Shown here piece after piece: positions 7,029-15,918 of a stretch of DNA of 64,000 nt (positions are counted from its first letter, which is position 1; each line of letters opens with the position of its first letter). Under the pieces are notes generated by a model, which made no database searches, was not told the DNA's origin, and saw only the letters and a program-made list of their open reading frames with translations. The position numbers were made by a program, and so were the translations under genes. Source of the DNA: UBA6663 sp044226485. Lineage in GTDB: Bacteria > Chloroflexota > Anaerolineae > Anaerolineales > UBA6663. The DNA is taken from NCBI GenBank assembly GCA_044226485.1, contig JBGAGY010000006.1, positions 124,001 through 188,000 on the forward strand. The letters are read 5' to 3'.

Positions 7029-9080
7029 GTGCCAAACCCAGATCTTGAGCGTCAGGCCATCAATACCGTTCGCTTCCTCGCCGCGGACGCGGTGCAAAAC
7101 GCCAATTCCGGCCATCCAGGCCTGCCCATGGGCGCCGCGGATATGGCATATGCCCTGTGGGACAAGTTCTTGTCGCACAACCCGCGCGATCCGCACTGGC
7201 CCAACCGCGACCGCTTCATCCTCTCGGCGGGGCACGGCTCGATGCTGCTCTACGCGTTGCTCCACCTCAGCGGCTACGACCTGCCACTTGATGAGATCAA
7301 GCGTTTCCGTCAGTGGGGCAGCAAGACGCCCGGCCATCCAGAAGTGGGTCTGACCCCCGGCGTCGAAATGACCACCGGACCGCTCGGCCAGGGCCTCGCC
7401 TCCGCCGTCGGCTTCGCGATGGCCGAAGCGCACCTCGCCGCGACGTTCAACCGGCCCGGCCACGAGGTGGTCGATCACTACACCTATGTCCTCGCCTCAG
7501 ACGGCGACCTGATGGAAGGCGTGACGTCCGAGGCCAGTTCGCTGGCCGGCCACCTGCGCCTCGGCAAGCTGATCGTGCTTTACGACGACAACCAGATCTC
7601 GCTGGCCGGCACCAACTCGCTCTCGTTCAGCGAGGATGTCGCCAAGCGCTACGCGGCGTATGGCTGGCACGTTCAACACGTGGCCGAGGGCAACAACGCC
7701 GCCGCCGTCGCCCGGGCCATCAAGAAGGCGCAACGGGTCACCGATCGACCCTCGCTGATCGCCGTGCGCACGATCATTGGCTTCGGCTCGCCCAAGAAGC
7801 AGGGCTCGTCTGAGGCGCACGGCTCGCCGCTCGGGCCCGACGAACTCAAGGCGTCCAAGGTCAACCTCGGCTGGCCCGAGGAGATGTTCTATCTGCCCGA
7901 GGCCGCTGTCGCGCAATGGCGCAAGGCTATCCGCCGCGGCCGCAAAGCCCAGAAAGACTGGCAGACGCGCTTCGACGCTTACGCTGCCGAGTTCCCGGAT
8001 CTGGCGGCCGAGTTGACACGCCGCTGGGAGGGCAGGCTGCCCGAGAACTGGGCCGACGCCATGCCGACCTTCGGCGCCGACGCCAAGGGCGTGGCGACAC
8101 GCAAGGCCGGTGAGACCGCGCTCAACGCCTTCGGCAAGGTTCTGCCTGAGCTCATCGGAGGCTCTGCGGACCTCAACCCCTCGACGTTCACGGTGCTCAA
8201 GGGCGCCGGCGACTTCCAGGACCCCACGCTCGATCACGAGAAGGCCAAGGGCCTTTCGGGCGGCGATTGGGGCTACGCGGGCCGCAACCTGCACTTCGGC
8301 GTGCGCGAGCACGCGATGGGCGCGATCGTCAACGGCCTGATGCTGCATGGCGGCCTGATCGGCTACGGCGCGACGTTCCTGATGTTCGCCGATTACATGC
8401 GCGCCTCGATCCGGCTTTCGTCGTTAATGGAGCTCGGCAGCATCTGGGTCTTCACGCACGACAGCATCGGCGTCGGCGAAGACGGCCCGACTCACCAGCC
8501 GATCGAACACTACGCAGCTCTGCGCGCGATCCCGGGCCTGCGCTTCATCCGCCCGGCTGACGCCAACGAGACGGCCTGGGCCTGGCGCCTGGCGCTCGAG
8601 CACCGCGACGGCCCGACGGCCCTGTCGCTCACGCGCCAGAACCTGCCCGTGCTCGACCGCGCCGTCTACGCGCCGGCCGAGGGCACGGTCCGCGGCGCCT
8701 ACGTCCTCAACCCCGACGTGGCCGACCCGCAGGTGGTGTTGATGGCCACCGGCTCCGAGGTCCAGTTGATCGTCGGCGCCGAGAAGGTGCTGGCTTCGCG
8801 GGGCATCCGCGCGCGCCTGGTGTCGATGCCGTGTTGGGAGCTCTTCGACGATCAATCGCTCGCGTATCGCGAGTCGGTGTTGCCCGCCAACGTGACGGCG
8901 CGCGTGGCTGTCGAGGCCGGCATCTCACAGGGCTGGCACAAATACGTCGGCCCGCATGGCCTGACCCTGACTCTCGACCACTTCGGCGCTTCGGCCCCGG
9001 CCGAAACCGTCTTCAAGGAGTTCGGCTTTACGATCGATCGCGTAGTCGAGCTCGCGACCAAGGTTGTTGAATCGGCCTGA
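7029..9080 (+). CDS. tkt: transketolase
   Basis: The 683-residue thiamine diphosphate enzyme exchanges two-carbon units between sugar phosphates in the pentose phosphate pathway. The N-terminus has NANSGHPGLPMGAADMAY. The ThDP/Mg region is LASDGDLMEGVTSEASSLAG, followed by DNQISLAGTNS. The second half carries HDSIGVGEDGPTHQPIEHYA and a C-terminal domain. The length fits bacterial transketolase. The GTG at 7029 has AGGAG five bases upstream. It heads a block with rpiB and tal-pgi, giving the whole non-oxidative branch except ribulose-5-phosphate 3-epimerase. Confidence 0.97.
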   Translation: MPNPDLERQAINTVRFLAADAVQNANSGHPGLPMGAADMAYALWDKFLSHNPRDPHWPNRDRFILSAGHGSMLLYALLHLSGYDLPLDEIKRFRQWGSKTPGHPEVGLTPGVEMTTGPLGQGLASAVGFAMAEAHLAATFNRPGHEVVDHYTYVLASDGDLMEGVTSEASSLAGHLRLGKLIVLYDDNQISLAGTNSLSFSEDVAKRYAAYGWHVQHVAEGNNAAAVARAIKKAQRVTDRPSLIAVRTIIGFGSPKKQGSSEAHGSPLGPDELKASKVNLGWPEEMFYLPEAAVAQWRKAIRRGRKAQKDWQTRFDAYAAEFPDLAAELTRRWEGRLPENWADAMPTFGADAKGVATRKAGETALNAFGKVLPELIGGSADLNPSTFTVLKGAGDFQDPTLDHEKAKGLSGGDWGYAGRNLHFGVREHAMGAIVNGLMLHGGLIGYGATFLMFADYMRASIRLSSLMELGSIWVFTHDSIGVGEDGPTHQPIEHYAALRAIPGLRFIRPADANETAWAWRLALEHRDGPTALSLTRQNLPVLDRAVYAPAEGTVRGAYVLNPDVADPQVVLMATGSEVQLIVGAEKVLASRGIRARLVSMPCWELFDDQSLAYRESVLPANVTARVAVEAGISQGWHKYVGPHGLTLTLDHFGASAPAETVFKEFGFTIDRVVELATKVVESA

Positions 9081-9091
9081 CCGCTGACAAC

Positions 9092-9144
9092 AGACGGCGG
9101 ACCGCGCCATCACTCAGGTGGCAGCGATCAGCGGTTCGCCGTCT
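9092..9144. repeat. imperfect inverted repeat between tkt and rpiB
   Basis: AGACGGCGGACCG (9092-9104) pairs with CGGTTCGCCGTCT (9132-9144), 12 of 13 positions complementary, around a 27-base loop. Related CAGACCGC/GCGGTCTG words recur between rpiB and tal-pgi (about 9630-9745). These look like intergenic repeat remnants or mRNA structure between genes of one operon. Confidence 0.5.
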
Positions 9145-9177
9145 GCCGTCCGCCGGCAGACAGATAAGGACAGTCTC

Positions 9178-9651
9178 ATGAAACGCCTCGCCATCGCCGC
9201 CGATCATGCCGGCTTCGCGCTGAAGGCCCGGCTGATCGCGCTGGCTCAGGAGCTCGGTTGGGAGACGCTCGACTTGGGCACGAACTCCGCCGATCAGCCT
9301 GTGGATTATCCCGACACAGCGAAGTCGCTCGGCCTCGCGCTCCAGGAGGGCCGCGCCGACCGGGGCATCCTGCTGTGCGGCAGCGGCGTGGGCGCCTGCA
9401 TCGCCGCCAACAAGATGAAGGGCATCCGCGCCGGCGTTTGCCATGACACCTACTCGGCCCACCAGGGTGTGGAGCACGACGACATGAACGTGCTCTGCCT
9501 CGGCGGCCGCATCATCGGCACCGAATTGGCCTCAGAACTGACCCGCGCCTATCTGGGCGCCGAGTTCTTGAACGAAGAACGACTTGTGCGCCGGCTGAAC
9601 AAAGTGAAGGCGCTCGAGCAGGACGGCGGTCAGCAGACCGCGAACCGCTGA
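9178..9651 (+). CDS. rpiB: ribose-5-phosphate isomerase B
   Basis: The 157-residue RpiB/LacAB family enzyme interconverts ribose 5-phosphate and ribulose 5-phosphate. It shows AIAADHAGFALKARL at the N-terminus, the anion hole GILLCGSGVGACIAANK with catalytic C67, and the HDTYSA and NVLCLGGRIIG segments. The ATG at 9178 has AAGGA seven bases upstream. It lies between tkt and tal-pgi, consistent with one pentose phosphate transcription unit. Confidence 0.95.
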   Translation: MKRLAIAADHAGFALKARLIALAQELGWETLDLGTNSADQPVDYPDTAKSLGLALQEGRADRGILLCGSGVGACIAANKMKGIRAGVCHDTYSAHQGVEHDDMNVLCLGGRIIGTELASELTRAYLGAEFLNEERLVRRLNKVKALEQDGGQQTANR

Positions 9652-9772
9652 CTTCAACCGGCCGTCGCCTTGCGGCTGTGCGGCTTCGGCAAGGCCATTT
9701 CTTCTGCGGTCTGCGGTCAGCAACCGATGGTTGCACGCAGTCCGCGGTCTCTTCAACAGATTGGACGTGACC

Positions 9773-12553
9773 ATGGCTACTCATCCTCTTGCCCAACTCG
9801 CCGTCTTGGGTCAATCCCCCTGGCATGACAACATCCGCCGCAGCCTGCTGACCAGCGGCGCGTTGAGGAAGATGGTGCAGGCCGGCGACATCACGGGCCT
9901 GACCTCGAACCCGACGATCTTCGAGCAGGCCATCGCCGGCAGCCCGGACTACGACGACCAGATCGCAAAGCTGGCGCGCGGCGGCAAAGCCGCGATCGAC
10001 ATCTACGACGCGATGTCGATCGACGACATCCGTGCCGCCGCTGACGTCTTCGCGCCCGTCTATCGACGCACGAACGGCAACGACGGCTACGTCAGCATCG
10101 AGGTCGCGCCGCTGCTCGCACGAGACACAGCGGCGACCGTGCGCGAGGCGCGCCGGTTGTGGAAGGCCGTCGACAAACCGAACCTGATGGTCAAGATCCC
10201 GGCGACCCGCGAGGGCCTGCCCGCGATCACGCAGTGCCTGGCCGATGGCATCAACGTCAACGTGACCCTGATCTTCTCGATCGAGCGCTACCGCGACGTG
10301 ATGGAGGCGTTCCTGGCCGGCCTCGAGAAGCGCGTCGCCGGGCGCAAGCCCATCGACAACCTGGCCTCGGTGGCCAGCTTCTTCGTCAGCCGCGTCGACA
10401 CGCTGGTTGACAAGCTGCTTGATCTGAAGAAGGCGGCCGTCAGCAAATCGGAGGGTAAGGCCTTCGAGGCGCTCAAGGGCAAGGCCGCGATCGCCAACGC
10501 GACGCTGGCCTACGCCGCCTTCCGTTCGACGTTCCAGGGGCCGCGCTGGGAGAAGCTGGCGACGCGCGGCGCGCGCCTGCAGCGACCGCTCTGGGCGAGC
10601 ACGAGCACCAAGAACCCGGCCTATCCCGATGTCTACTACGTCGAGGCCCTCATCGCTCCGGATACCGTCGACACGATGCCGCCGGCCACCATCACGGCCT
10701 ACAAGGATCACGGCCAACCGGCGCTGCGCCTGACGGCTGACACGGCCCAGGCCGAGGCGCTGATCGAGAAGCTCGAGGAGTTCGGCATCCACATGGATGA
10801 CGTCACCACTCAACTCGAGCGCGAAGGCGTGGCCTCGTTCACGAAGTCGTTCGAGAGCCTGCTGGCCGGTGTCGAGCAGCGCCGCCAGACCGTGTTGCTG
10901 GCCGATCGCCAGGTGACCGAGCTGGGTCGCAGCGCGGCCACGGTCTCGCGCTCGGTGGCGGCGATGACCCGCGCCGAGTTCGGGCCGCGCCTGTGGCGCA
11001 AGGACAGCACGCTGTGGAAGCCTAACGATCCCGCCCACCAGGACGAGATCAAGATCCGCATGGGGTGGCTCGACCTGCCCGAGCAGATGCTGGCGCACGT
11101 CGCGCAGTTGACGACGTTCGCGGGCGAGGTGCGCCGCGCCGGCTTCACGCATGCGCTTCTGTTGGGCATGGGCGGCTCGTCGCTCGCGCCCGAGGTGCTG
11201 CGCGTGACCTTCGGGGTCGCTAAGGGCTACCTCGATCTGGCCGTGCTCGATTCGACCGACCCGGCAGCTGTTCTCGCCGCTGAGGCGCGCGGTGATCTGG
11301 CCCGCACGCTGTTCATCGTGTCATCGAAGTCCGGCGGCACTGCCGAGATCAACGCCTTCAGCAGCTACTTCTGGTCGAAGCTGACCGAGCTCAAGGGCCG
11401 GCGCGCCGGCGAGAACTTCATCGCCATCACCGACCCGGGCACCGCGCTCGAGGCGTTGGCCAAGGAACGCAACTTCCGCCGCATCTTCGTCAACCCGCCT
11501 GAGATCGGCGGCCGCTATTCGGCGCTGTCGCTCTTCGGGCTCGTGCCCGCCGCGCTGATGGGCATCGACGTCGCCAAGCTGCTCGGCCGTGCTCAGCGCA
11601 TGTCGGCGGCCTGCGGAGCGAGTGTGCCGCCGGCGCGCAACCCCGGCCTGCAGCTCGGCGCCATCCTCGGCGCGCTGACCAAGTCGAAGCGCGACAAGGT
11701 CACGATCGTGACCTCGCCCAAGGTGCGCACGTTCGGCTACTGGGTCGAGCAGCTCATCGCCGAGTCGACCGGCAAGGACGGCACCGGCATCCTGCCTGTC
11801 GAGGGCGAGGCGTTGACCCGCGCCCGCGGCTACGGGCTCGATCGGCTCTTCGTGCACCTCAAGCTCGGGCCTGACGCGGCCAACGAGCGCGCGCTCAAGC
11901 TGTTGACACGGGCCGGCCAACCGCTCGTGACGATCCTTCTTGAGGATGTGTACGACCTGGGCGCCGAGTTCATGCGCTGGGAGATCGCGACGGCGGCCGC
12001 CAGCTGGGTGCTGGCCATCGATCCGTTCGATCAGCCCAACGTGCAGGAGGCCAAGGACAAGACCAAGGCCCTGCTGGCGACGCTGGCGGAGACCGGGCAG
12101 CTGCCAGCTGCGAGCGAGGTCCGTGTCTCGGACAAGGGCTTCGCCGATGAGTTGCGCCGACACCTCAAGACCGTCAAGCGCAATGACTATGTCGCCGTGA
12201 TGGCGTACCTGCATGCGACGCCGAAGCGTGAGAAACTGCTCCGCGAGCTGCAGTCGACGTTGCGCGACAAAACCGGCGCCGCGACGACGATCGGCTATGG
12301 CCCGCGCTTCCTGCACTCGACCGGCCAGCTGCATAAGGGCGGCAACAACAGCGGCGTCTTCATCCAGTTCGTGTGCGACGACGACGTCGATGCGCCGGTT
12401 CCTGGCCAGCCGTATTCGTTCAGCGGCCTCAAGAATGCTCAGTCACTGGGCGATCTCCAGGCCCTGCTGGCTCGCAAGCGTCGTGTGTTGCGGATCAACC
12501 TGGGAACGAACGTCGAGCGCAACTTGCGCGCGGTGCTGGATGTGCTAAATTAG
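9773..12553 (+). CDS. tal-pgi: bifunctional transaldolase / glucose-6-phosphate isomerase
   Basis: This is a 926-residue fusion. Residues 1 to about 365 are transaldolase (TSNPTIFEQAI; Schiff-base Lys K141 in LMVKIPATREGLPAI; VASFFVSRVDTLVDKLLD). Residues from about 430 on are phosphoglucose isomerase, with the sugar-phosphate site HALLLGMGGSSLAPEV, SSKSGGTAEINAF and the C-terminal HSTGQLHKGG. The fusion couples the pentose phosphate branch to glycolysis at fructose 6-phosphate. Such fusions are known in several phyla. The ATG at 9773 matches the transaldolase N-terminus. It is the last member of the tkt-rpiB-tal-pgi block. Confidence 0.95.
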   Translation: MATHPLAQLAVLGQSPWHDNIRRSLLTSGALRKMVQAGDITGLTSNPTIFEQAIAGSPDYDDQIAKLARGGKAAIDIYDAMSIDDIRAAADVFAPVYRRTNGNDGYVSIEVAPLLARDTAATVREARRLWKAVDKPNLMVKIPATREGLPAITQCLADGINVNVTLIFSIERYRDVMEAFLAGLEKRVAGRKPIDNLASVASFFVSRVDTLVDKLLDLKKAAVSKSEGKAFEALKGKAAIANATLAYAAFRSTFQGPRWEKLATRGARLQRPLWASTSTKNPAYPDVYYVEALIAPDTVDTMPPATITAYKDHGQPALRLTADTAQAEALIEKLEEFGIHMDDVTTQLEREGVASFTKSFESLLAGVEQRRQTVLLADRQVTELGRSAATVSRSVAAMTRAEFGPRLWRKDSTLWKPNDPAHQDEIKIRMGWLDLPEQMLAHVAQLTTFAGEVRRAGFTHALLLGMGGSSLAPEVLRVTFGVAKGYLDLAVLDSTDPAAVLAAEARGDLARTLFIVSSKSGGTAEINAFSSYFWSKLTELKGRRAGENFIAITDPGTALEALAKERNFRRIFVNPPEIGGRYSALSLFGLVPAALMGIDVAKLLGRAQRMSAACGASVPPARNPGLQLGAILGALTKSKRDKVTIVTSPKVRTFGYWVEQLIAESTGKDGTGILPVEGEALTRARGYGLDRLFVHLKLGPDAANERALKLLTRAGQPLVTILLEDVYDLGAEFMRWEIATAAASWVLAIDPFDQPNVQEAKDKTKALLATLAETGQLPAASEVRVSDKGFADELRRHLKTVKRNDYVAVMAYLHATPKREKLLRELQSTLRDKTGAATTIGYGPRFLHSTGQLHKGGNNSGVFIQFVCDDDVDAPVPGQPYSFSGLKNAQSLGDLQALLARKRRVLRINLGTNVERNLRAVLDVLN

Positions 12554-12622
12554 CGCCCACGCCGCACCGAGTTATGCCTGACGTGGGTCGCACCTGGGCC
12601 TGCGTGGATAAGTGAATCGCTC

Positions 12623-13330
12623 ATGAGCCGTCCACGGTCCCGCGTTCGATTCGAAGCGTCGCTCGTTCGCCCAGCCATGCGCCTGCAGCCGCGCACCATC
12701 CCGTCGGTCGACCCGTGGGTCGCCGGCGAGATGTTCGTGTCGCAGCATCTGCAGGAACGCGTGCGTGGTTTCGCGATCCTGCTCGGGTCGGAAGGGCTGC
12801 GGCGCTCGCCGCTGACCGTGCAACTCCTGACGGCGCGTCTCGATGAGGCCGACCTGGGCCTGCGCTGTCAGATCATCCAGGCCATCGGCGACTACTTCGA
12901 ATTGCGCGGAAGCGAGTATCGCTATCCGGCCGACGTGCGCGCCGGTGTGGCCGCGCAGTTGCGCAAGTTTGACCGACCCGAGATGCAGGCCCTGCTCGAA
13001 GCGCATCTGGCCGCGCATGAAGGGGCGGGGCGATTGACGCTCGACGCGCAGGCGCACGTCCTCGAGCGCGTCCCCGCGGCCTCGGCCCTGCTGGTCAAGC
13101 TGGCCTATGATCGATCGGTGGCCGTTCACATCCGTCGGGCCGCGATCGACCTGCTCGGCAAGATCGGTTTCACCGACGCGCTTTCGGCGCTCGAGGGGTT
13201 GCAGTCGCGCATCGCGGGTCGACAGGCCGGGCAACTGGCCATGGCCTTCGCGCCCGCCGACTACGCCGACGAAGGCTCGCTCCTGCCGATCCTGCAAACC
13301 ACGCTCGACGTCCTTCGCGACGACGCTTGA
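12623..13330 (+). CDS. HEAT-like helical repeat protein, function unknown
   Basis: The 235-residue soluble protein is almost entirely alpha-helical by composition. It has recurring helix pairs such as LTVQLLTARLDEADLGLRCQ, VAVHIRRAAIDLLGKIGFTDA and ALLVKLAYDRS, which resemble HEAT or PBS-lyase repeats. No catalytic residues stand out. It begins 69 bases after tal-pgi and ends just before a strong terminator, so it may close that operon. The start at 12623 lacks a clear Shine-Dalgarno sequence. A scaffold or adaptor role is only a guess. Confidence 0.65.
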   Translation: MSRPRSRVRFEASLVRPAMRLQPRTIPSVDPWVAGEMFVSQHLQERVRGFAILLGSEGLRRSPLTVQLLTARLDEADLGLRCQIIQAIGDYFELRGSEYRYPADVRAGVAAQLRKFDRPEMQALLEAHLAAHEGAGRLTLDAQAHVLERVPAASALLVKLAYDRSVAVHIRRAAIDLLGKIGFTDALSALEGLQSRIAGRQAGQLAMAFAPADYADEGSLLPILQTTLDVLRDDA

Positions 13331-13360
13331 AACTCAATGCTTGAACAGCGATGAAAGATA

Positions 13361-13403
13361 GACGTGAGGCACCGGGCTGGCCCGGTGCCTCACGTCTTTC
13401 TTT
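13361..13403 (+). terminator. intrinsic terminator after the HEAT-like gene
   Basis: A perfect 16-base-pair stem (GACGTGAGGCACCGGG at 13361-13376 with its complement at 13381-13396) has the loop CTGG and is followed by TTTCTTT. An A-rich stretch precedes it, so it could also act on the other strand. Confidence 0.88.
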
Positions 13404-13427
13404 GCAGTGTGTAAAATCGTCAGTCTG

Positions 13428-14057
13428 ATGAAGAACAGATATCTGCGCCGGGTCGGCGCCATCGTGGCGGTGACCGGCCTTCTGGCCTTGCTTGGCCTGA
13501 TCAACACCTTCAGCGCGACGGCCGCGCCGCTCGCGCAGGACGCGACGCCGAACGGCCCGTTCGTCACCGGCATCGGCGAAGGCGCGACGGTGCGCAGCGG
13601 CCCCGGCACGACCTATGACCGAGTCGGCCGGATCGTCGCCGGCCAGGTGTCGGCCGTGCTCGGCAAGGCCGTGATCGGTGCCGACGGCGCCGAGCCCGTG
13701 ACCTGGCTCAAGATCGTGTACCTGGGCCCGAACGACAACGTCGGCTGGGTCTGGCTCAACAACGTCGCCTTCACCGGCGAACTCGACACTGTGCCCGACG
13801 CCCAGATCCCGGCGACGCCCACGCGCGTCACCACCCCGACGCTGGAGTTCGGCGGCGTGGCGCCCACCGACCTGCCGGTGACGGTGCGCCCACCGACCTT
13901 CACGCCGCCGTCCGTCGTCCTGCGGCCCACGCTCCTGCCGGTGTCAGGCGCCACCCCGGCCGGCACCGCCGGCCTGCCGCCGATGCTGATCATCCTGGTC
14001 CTTGTCGTGGCCGGCGGCTTCTTCGGCATGCTCAGCTTCTTCGAAGGCAAACGATAG
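13428..14057 (+). CDS. membrane-anchored SH3-domain protein
   Basis: The 209-residue protein starts with a basic segment and a hydrophobic helix ending in FSATAAPLAQ (signal peptide or anchor, about 8-35). A bacterial SH3-type domain follows (about 45-115; EGATVRSGPGTTYDRVGRI, then VGWVWLNNVAF). Next come a Pro/Thr-rich linker and a C-terminal membrane helix (about 178-200) ending in FFEGKR. It is probably exported with both ends near the membrane. Bacterial SH3 domains often bind cell-wall peptides. The start may be ATG 13428 or GTG 13407. TAAAAT at 13412-13417 would give a very short leader for 13428. Confidence 0.75.
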   Translation: MKNRYLRRVGAIVAVTGLLALLGLINTFSATAAPLAQDATPNGPFVTGIGEGATVRSGPGTTYDRVGRIVAGQVSAVLGKAVIGADGAEPVTWLKIVYLGPNDNVGWVWLNNVAFTGELDTVPDAQIPATPTRVTTPTLEFGGVAPTDLPVTVRPPTFTPPSVVLRPTLLPVSGATPAGTAGLPPMLIILVLVVAGGFFGMLSFFEGKR

Positions 14058-14103
14058 ATCCGCGAAGCCTCGGAGCGCGACGGCGCTCGGACGCGTCAGA
14101 CGC

Positions 14104-14598
14104 TTACAGCGTGGCCAGCAGCCGCTCCATGGCGTCGAGGCCCGCGGCCATGCCCTGCGCCATCGGCGTCAGTAAAACCGCGTCGCGCACCGCCTGCGAG
14201 GCATAGCGCACCCGCACTGTGATGCGCGTGCCGGCGCCGTTGTCGGCAAAGGACACCGACGACAACGCCTCGCCTTCGTACCACGGTTCGTCGTAAGCCT
14301 CGGTGGACGCGAGCTTCTCGAGCGGCACGACTTCCTGATAGACGCCGCCGAGCCCCATGCGCTCGCCGCCCGGTCCCAGGAGCAGCCAGCGCCACCTGCC
14401 GCCCACGCGCACGTCCATCTCGCACTCAGCGAAGCTCCAGCCCTCGGGCCCGGCGGCCCAACGTCGCACGAGGTCGGGCTTCGTGTAGGCGTCGTAGACC
14501 AGGCGGCGCGGCGCGTCGAACAGGCGCGTCATGGCGATCTCGGTCTCGGACGGCGTCGTGATCTGCAGGGCGCCGACGTGAAGCATTCGGTCCGTCAT
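14104..14598 (-). CDS. SRPBCC / AHSA1-like domain protein
   Basis: The 164-residue protein has the START-like fold of the AHSA1 family: TEIAMTRLFDAPRRLVYDAY, then VRRWAAGPEGWSFAECEMDVRVGGRW, and the C-terminal helix MAQGMAAGLDAMERLLATL. The fold makes a cavity for a hydrophobic ligand; the ligand is unknown. The ATG at 14598 overlaps the stop of the upstream ArsR gene (ATGA), so the two are translationally coupled. ArsR-AHSA1 pairs are a common bacterial arrangement. It is the last gene of a six-gene operon. Confidence 0.9.
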   Translation of the reverse strand: MTDRMLHVGALQITTPSETEIAMTRLFDAPRRLVYDAYTKPDLVRRWAAGPEGWSFAECEMDVRVGGRWRWLLLGPGGERMGLGGVYQEVVPLEKLASTEAYDEPWYEGEALSSVSFADNGAGTRITVRVRYASQAVRDAVLLTPMAQGMAAGLDAMERLLATL

Positions 14599-14963
14599 GG
14601 TTGATCTCCCTGGGTGTGAGGGTCGGCCTTCAGTTCCTCGAGCAAGGCGTCGAGGCGCCGATAGGTGCCTTCCCAATAGGTGCGATAGGTTTGGAGCCAG
14701 GCGTCGGCCTCGGCCAGGGGCTCTGCCACGAGGCGACAGGGCCGACGTTGGGCCTCGCGACCGCGCGCGATCAGGCCAGCGCGTTCCAGCACCTTGAGGT
14801 GCTTGGAGATCGCCGGCTGACTCAGCGCAAAAGGCTTCGCCAGTTCCATCACTGTGGCTTCGCCTGCAGCCAGGCGTTGCAGGATCGCGCGCCGGGTCGG
14901 GTCGGCCAGTGCTGCGAAGGTCAGGTCGAGTCGAGCAGGGGGTCGAACGCTAGCGGCCGTCAT
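14595..14963 (-). CDS. ArsR-family transcriptional regulator
   Basis: The 122-residue protein has a winged helix with LADPTRRAILQRLAAGEATV and a recognition helix in LSQPAISKHLKVLERAGLI. There is no obvious metal-binding Cys pair, so it is of the non-metal type often paired with AHSA1 proteins. It is likely the autoregulator of this operon. The palindrome at 17035-17058 in front of the first gene is the best candidate operator. It overlaps the VOC gene upstream by 14 bases and the AHSA1 gene downstream by 4. Confidence 0.92.
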   Translation of the reverse strand: MTAASVRPPARLDLTFAALADPTRRAILQRLAAGEATVMELAKPFALSQPAISKHLKVLERAGLIARGREAQRRPCRLVAEPLAEADAWLQTYRTYWEGTYRRLDALLEELKADPHTQGDQP

Positions 14964-15432
14964 AGGCCCTCTGCAATTCGGCGACGTCGAGCTTGATCAT
15001 CTTCAGCATCGCCTCAGTGACCCGCTTGACCCGCTCGGGATCCTTGTCGTCGAGCATGTCCATCAAGGCGCGCGGGATGATCTGCCACGACAACCCGTAG
15101 CGATCCTTGAGCCACCCGCAGGCCGTTTCGCTGCCGCCCGCGACGAGTTGGCTCCACAGAGCATCGACCTCGGCCTGATCCACGCAGTCGACGAAGAACG
15201 AGATCGCGTCGGTGAATGGAATCCCCACGCCCCCGTTGAGCGCCATGAACCGCTGGCCTTCGAGTTGGAAGTCCACAGACATGACACTGCCAGCCGGCCC
15301 GCCGCCGGCCTCGCCGAAGCGGCTGACCGACACGATCTTCGAATCCTTGAACAGTGAGATATAGAACTCGGCAGCCTCAAGGGCCTGATGATCGAACCAA
15401 AGGCAAGACTTGATCTTCTGGGAGAGGGACAA
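14950..15432 (-). CDS. VOC-superfamily (PhnB-like) protein
   Basis: The 160-residue protein matches the PhnB/3-demethylubiquinone methyltransferase-like glyoxalase fold: IKSCLWFDHQALEAAEFYIS, then SVMSVDFQLEGQRFMALNGG, ISFFVDCVDQAEVDALW and CGWLKDRYGLSWQIIP. The name in databases overstates function; members are VOC proteins of unknown substrate. The start is TTG 15432 with AGGAG eight bases upstream; no ATG or GTG fits. It sits within the ArsR operon. Confidence 0.85.
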   Translation of the reverse strand: MSLSQKIKSCLWFDHQALEAAEFYISLFKDSKIVSVSRFGEAGGGPAGSVMSVDFQLEGQRFMALNGGVGIPFTDAISFFVDCVDQAEVDALWSQLVAGGSETACGWLKDRYGLSWQIIPRALMDMLDDKDPERVKRVTEAMLKMIKLDVAELQRAYDGR

Positions 15433-15467
15433 GATGGGAACTCCTGGAGGACGAGGCGCTGCAAAGC

Positions 15468-15905
15468 CTAAAGCTGCGGAATCCACTGCTTCAAGATCTT
15501 GATGAACGCGGCCTTCCGCACGACCACGTCTTCGACGCTCTTGAAGGTGATGAGGGCACGACTGGTGCCGCGCCATGCCAACATCCCGGCCGGGTCATCG
15601 ATCGTCATCGCCTTCTTAGCCTGTTCCGGCGTTGACCCGCGATGGAGGATCACGAGCGTCCCGTCCTTCGAGCGCAGGTGGAACGTCGCGAAATCCAGCG
15701 TGGTGTGGAAACTCGGCGAGTTCCACTTGATCCCTTCGGCCACGGTCTTGTCGACGCCGAGGATGATCTTGCGCAGCGCCAGGATCTCGGCTTCGCGCGG
15801 ATGCTTGAGCGCCTTGATGAACGCGACGACGTCAGTTGCCTCTTCTGGCGCGGGGCGTCCAGACCTGGGCTTCGGCTTCGAACGTTTGACAGCACGGGTT
15901 GGCAT
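15468..15905 (-). CDS. DUF1801 (YdhG-like) protein
   Basis: The 145-residue protein has a basic N-terminus (KRSKPKPRSGRPAP) and the DUF1801 core: VVAFIKALKHPREAEILALR, KWNSPSFHTTLDFATFHLRS, LVILHRG. The biochemical role of this family is unknown. A C-terminal amphipathic segment (AFIKILKQWIPQL) ends the protein. It is 13 bases downstream of the RibD-like gene and 35 bases upstream of the VOC gene, within one operon. Only a weak ribosome site (GGA) precedes ATG 15905. Confidence 0.85.
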   Translation of the reverse strand: MPTRAVKRSKPKPRSGRPAPEEATDVVAFIKALKHPREAEILALRKIILGVDKTVAEGIKWNSPSFHTTLDFATFHLRSKDGTLVILHRGSTPEQAKKAMTIDDPAGMLAWRGTSRALITFKSVEDVVVRKAAFIKILKQWIPQL

Positions 15906-15918
15906 GTGGAAATCCAGG

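Noticed and set aside
9512..11152. 546-codon minus-strand open frame opposite rpiB and tal-pgi
   Set aside because: It overlaps two recognised enzymes and shows no domain or ribosome site.
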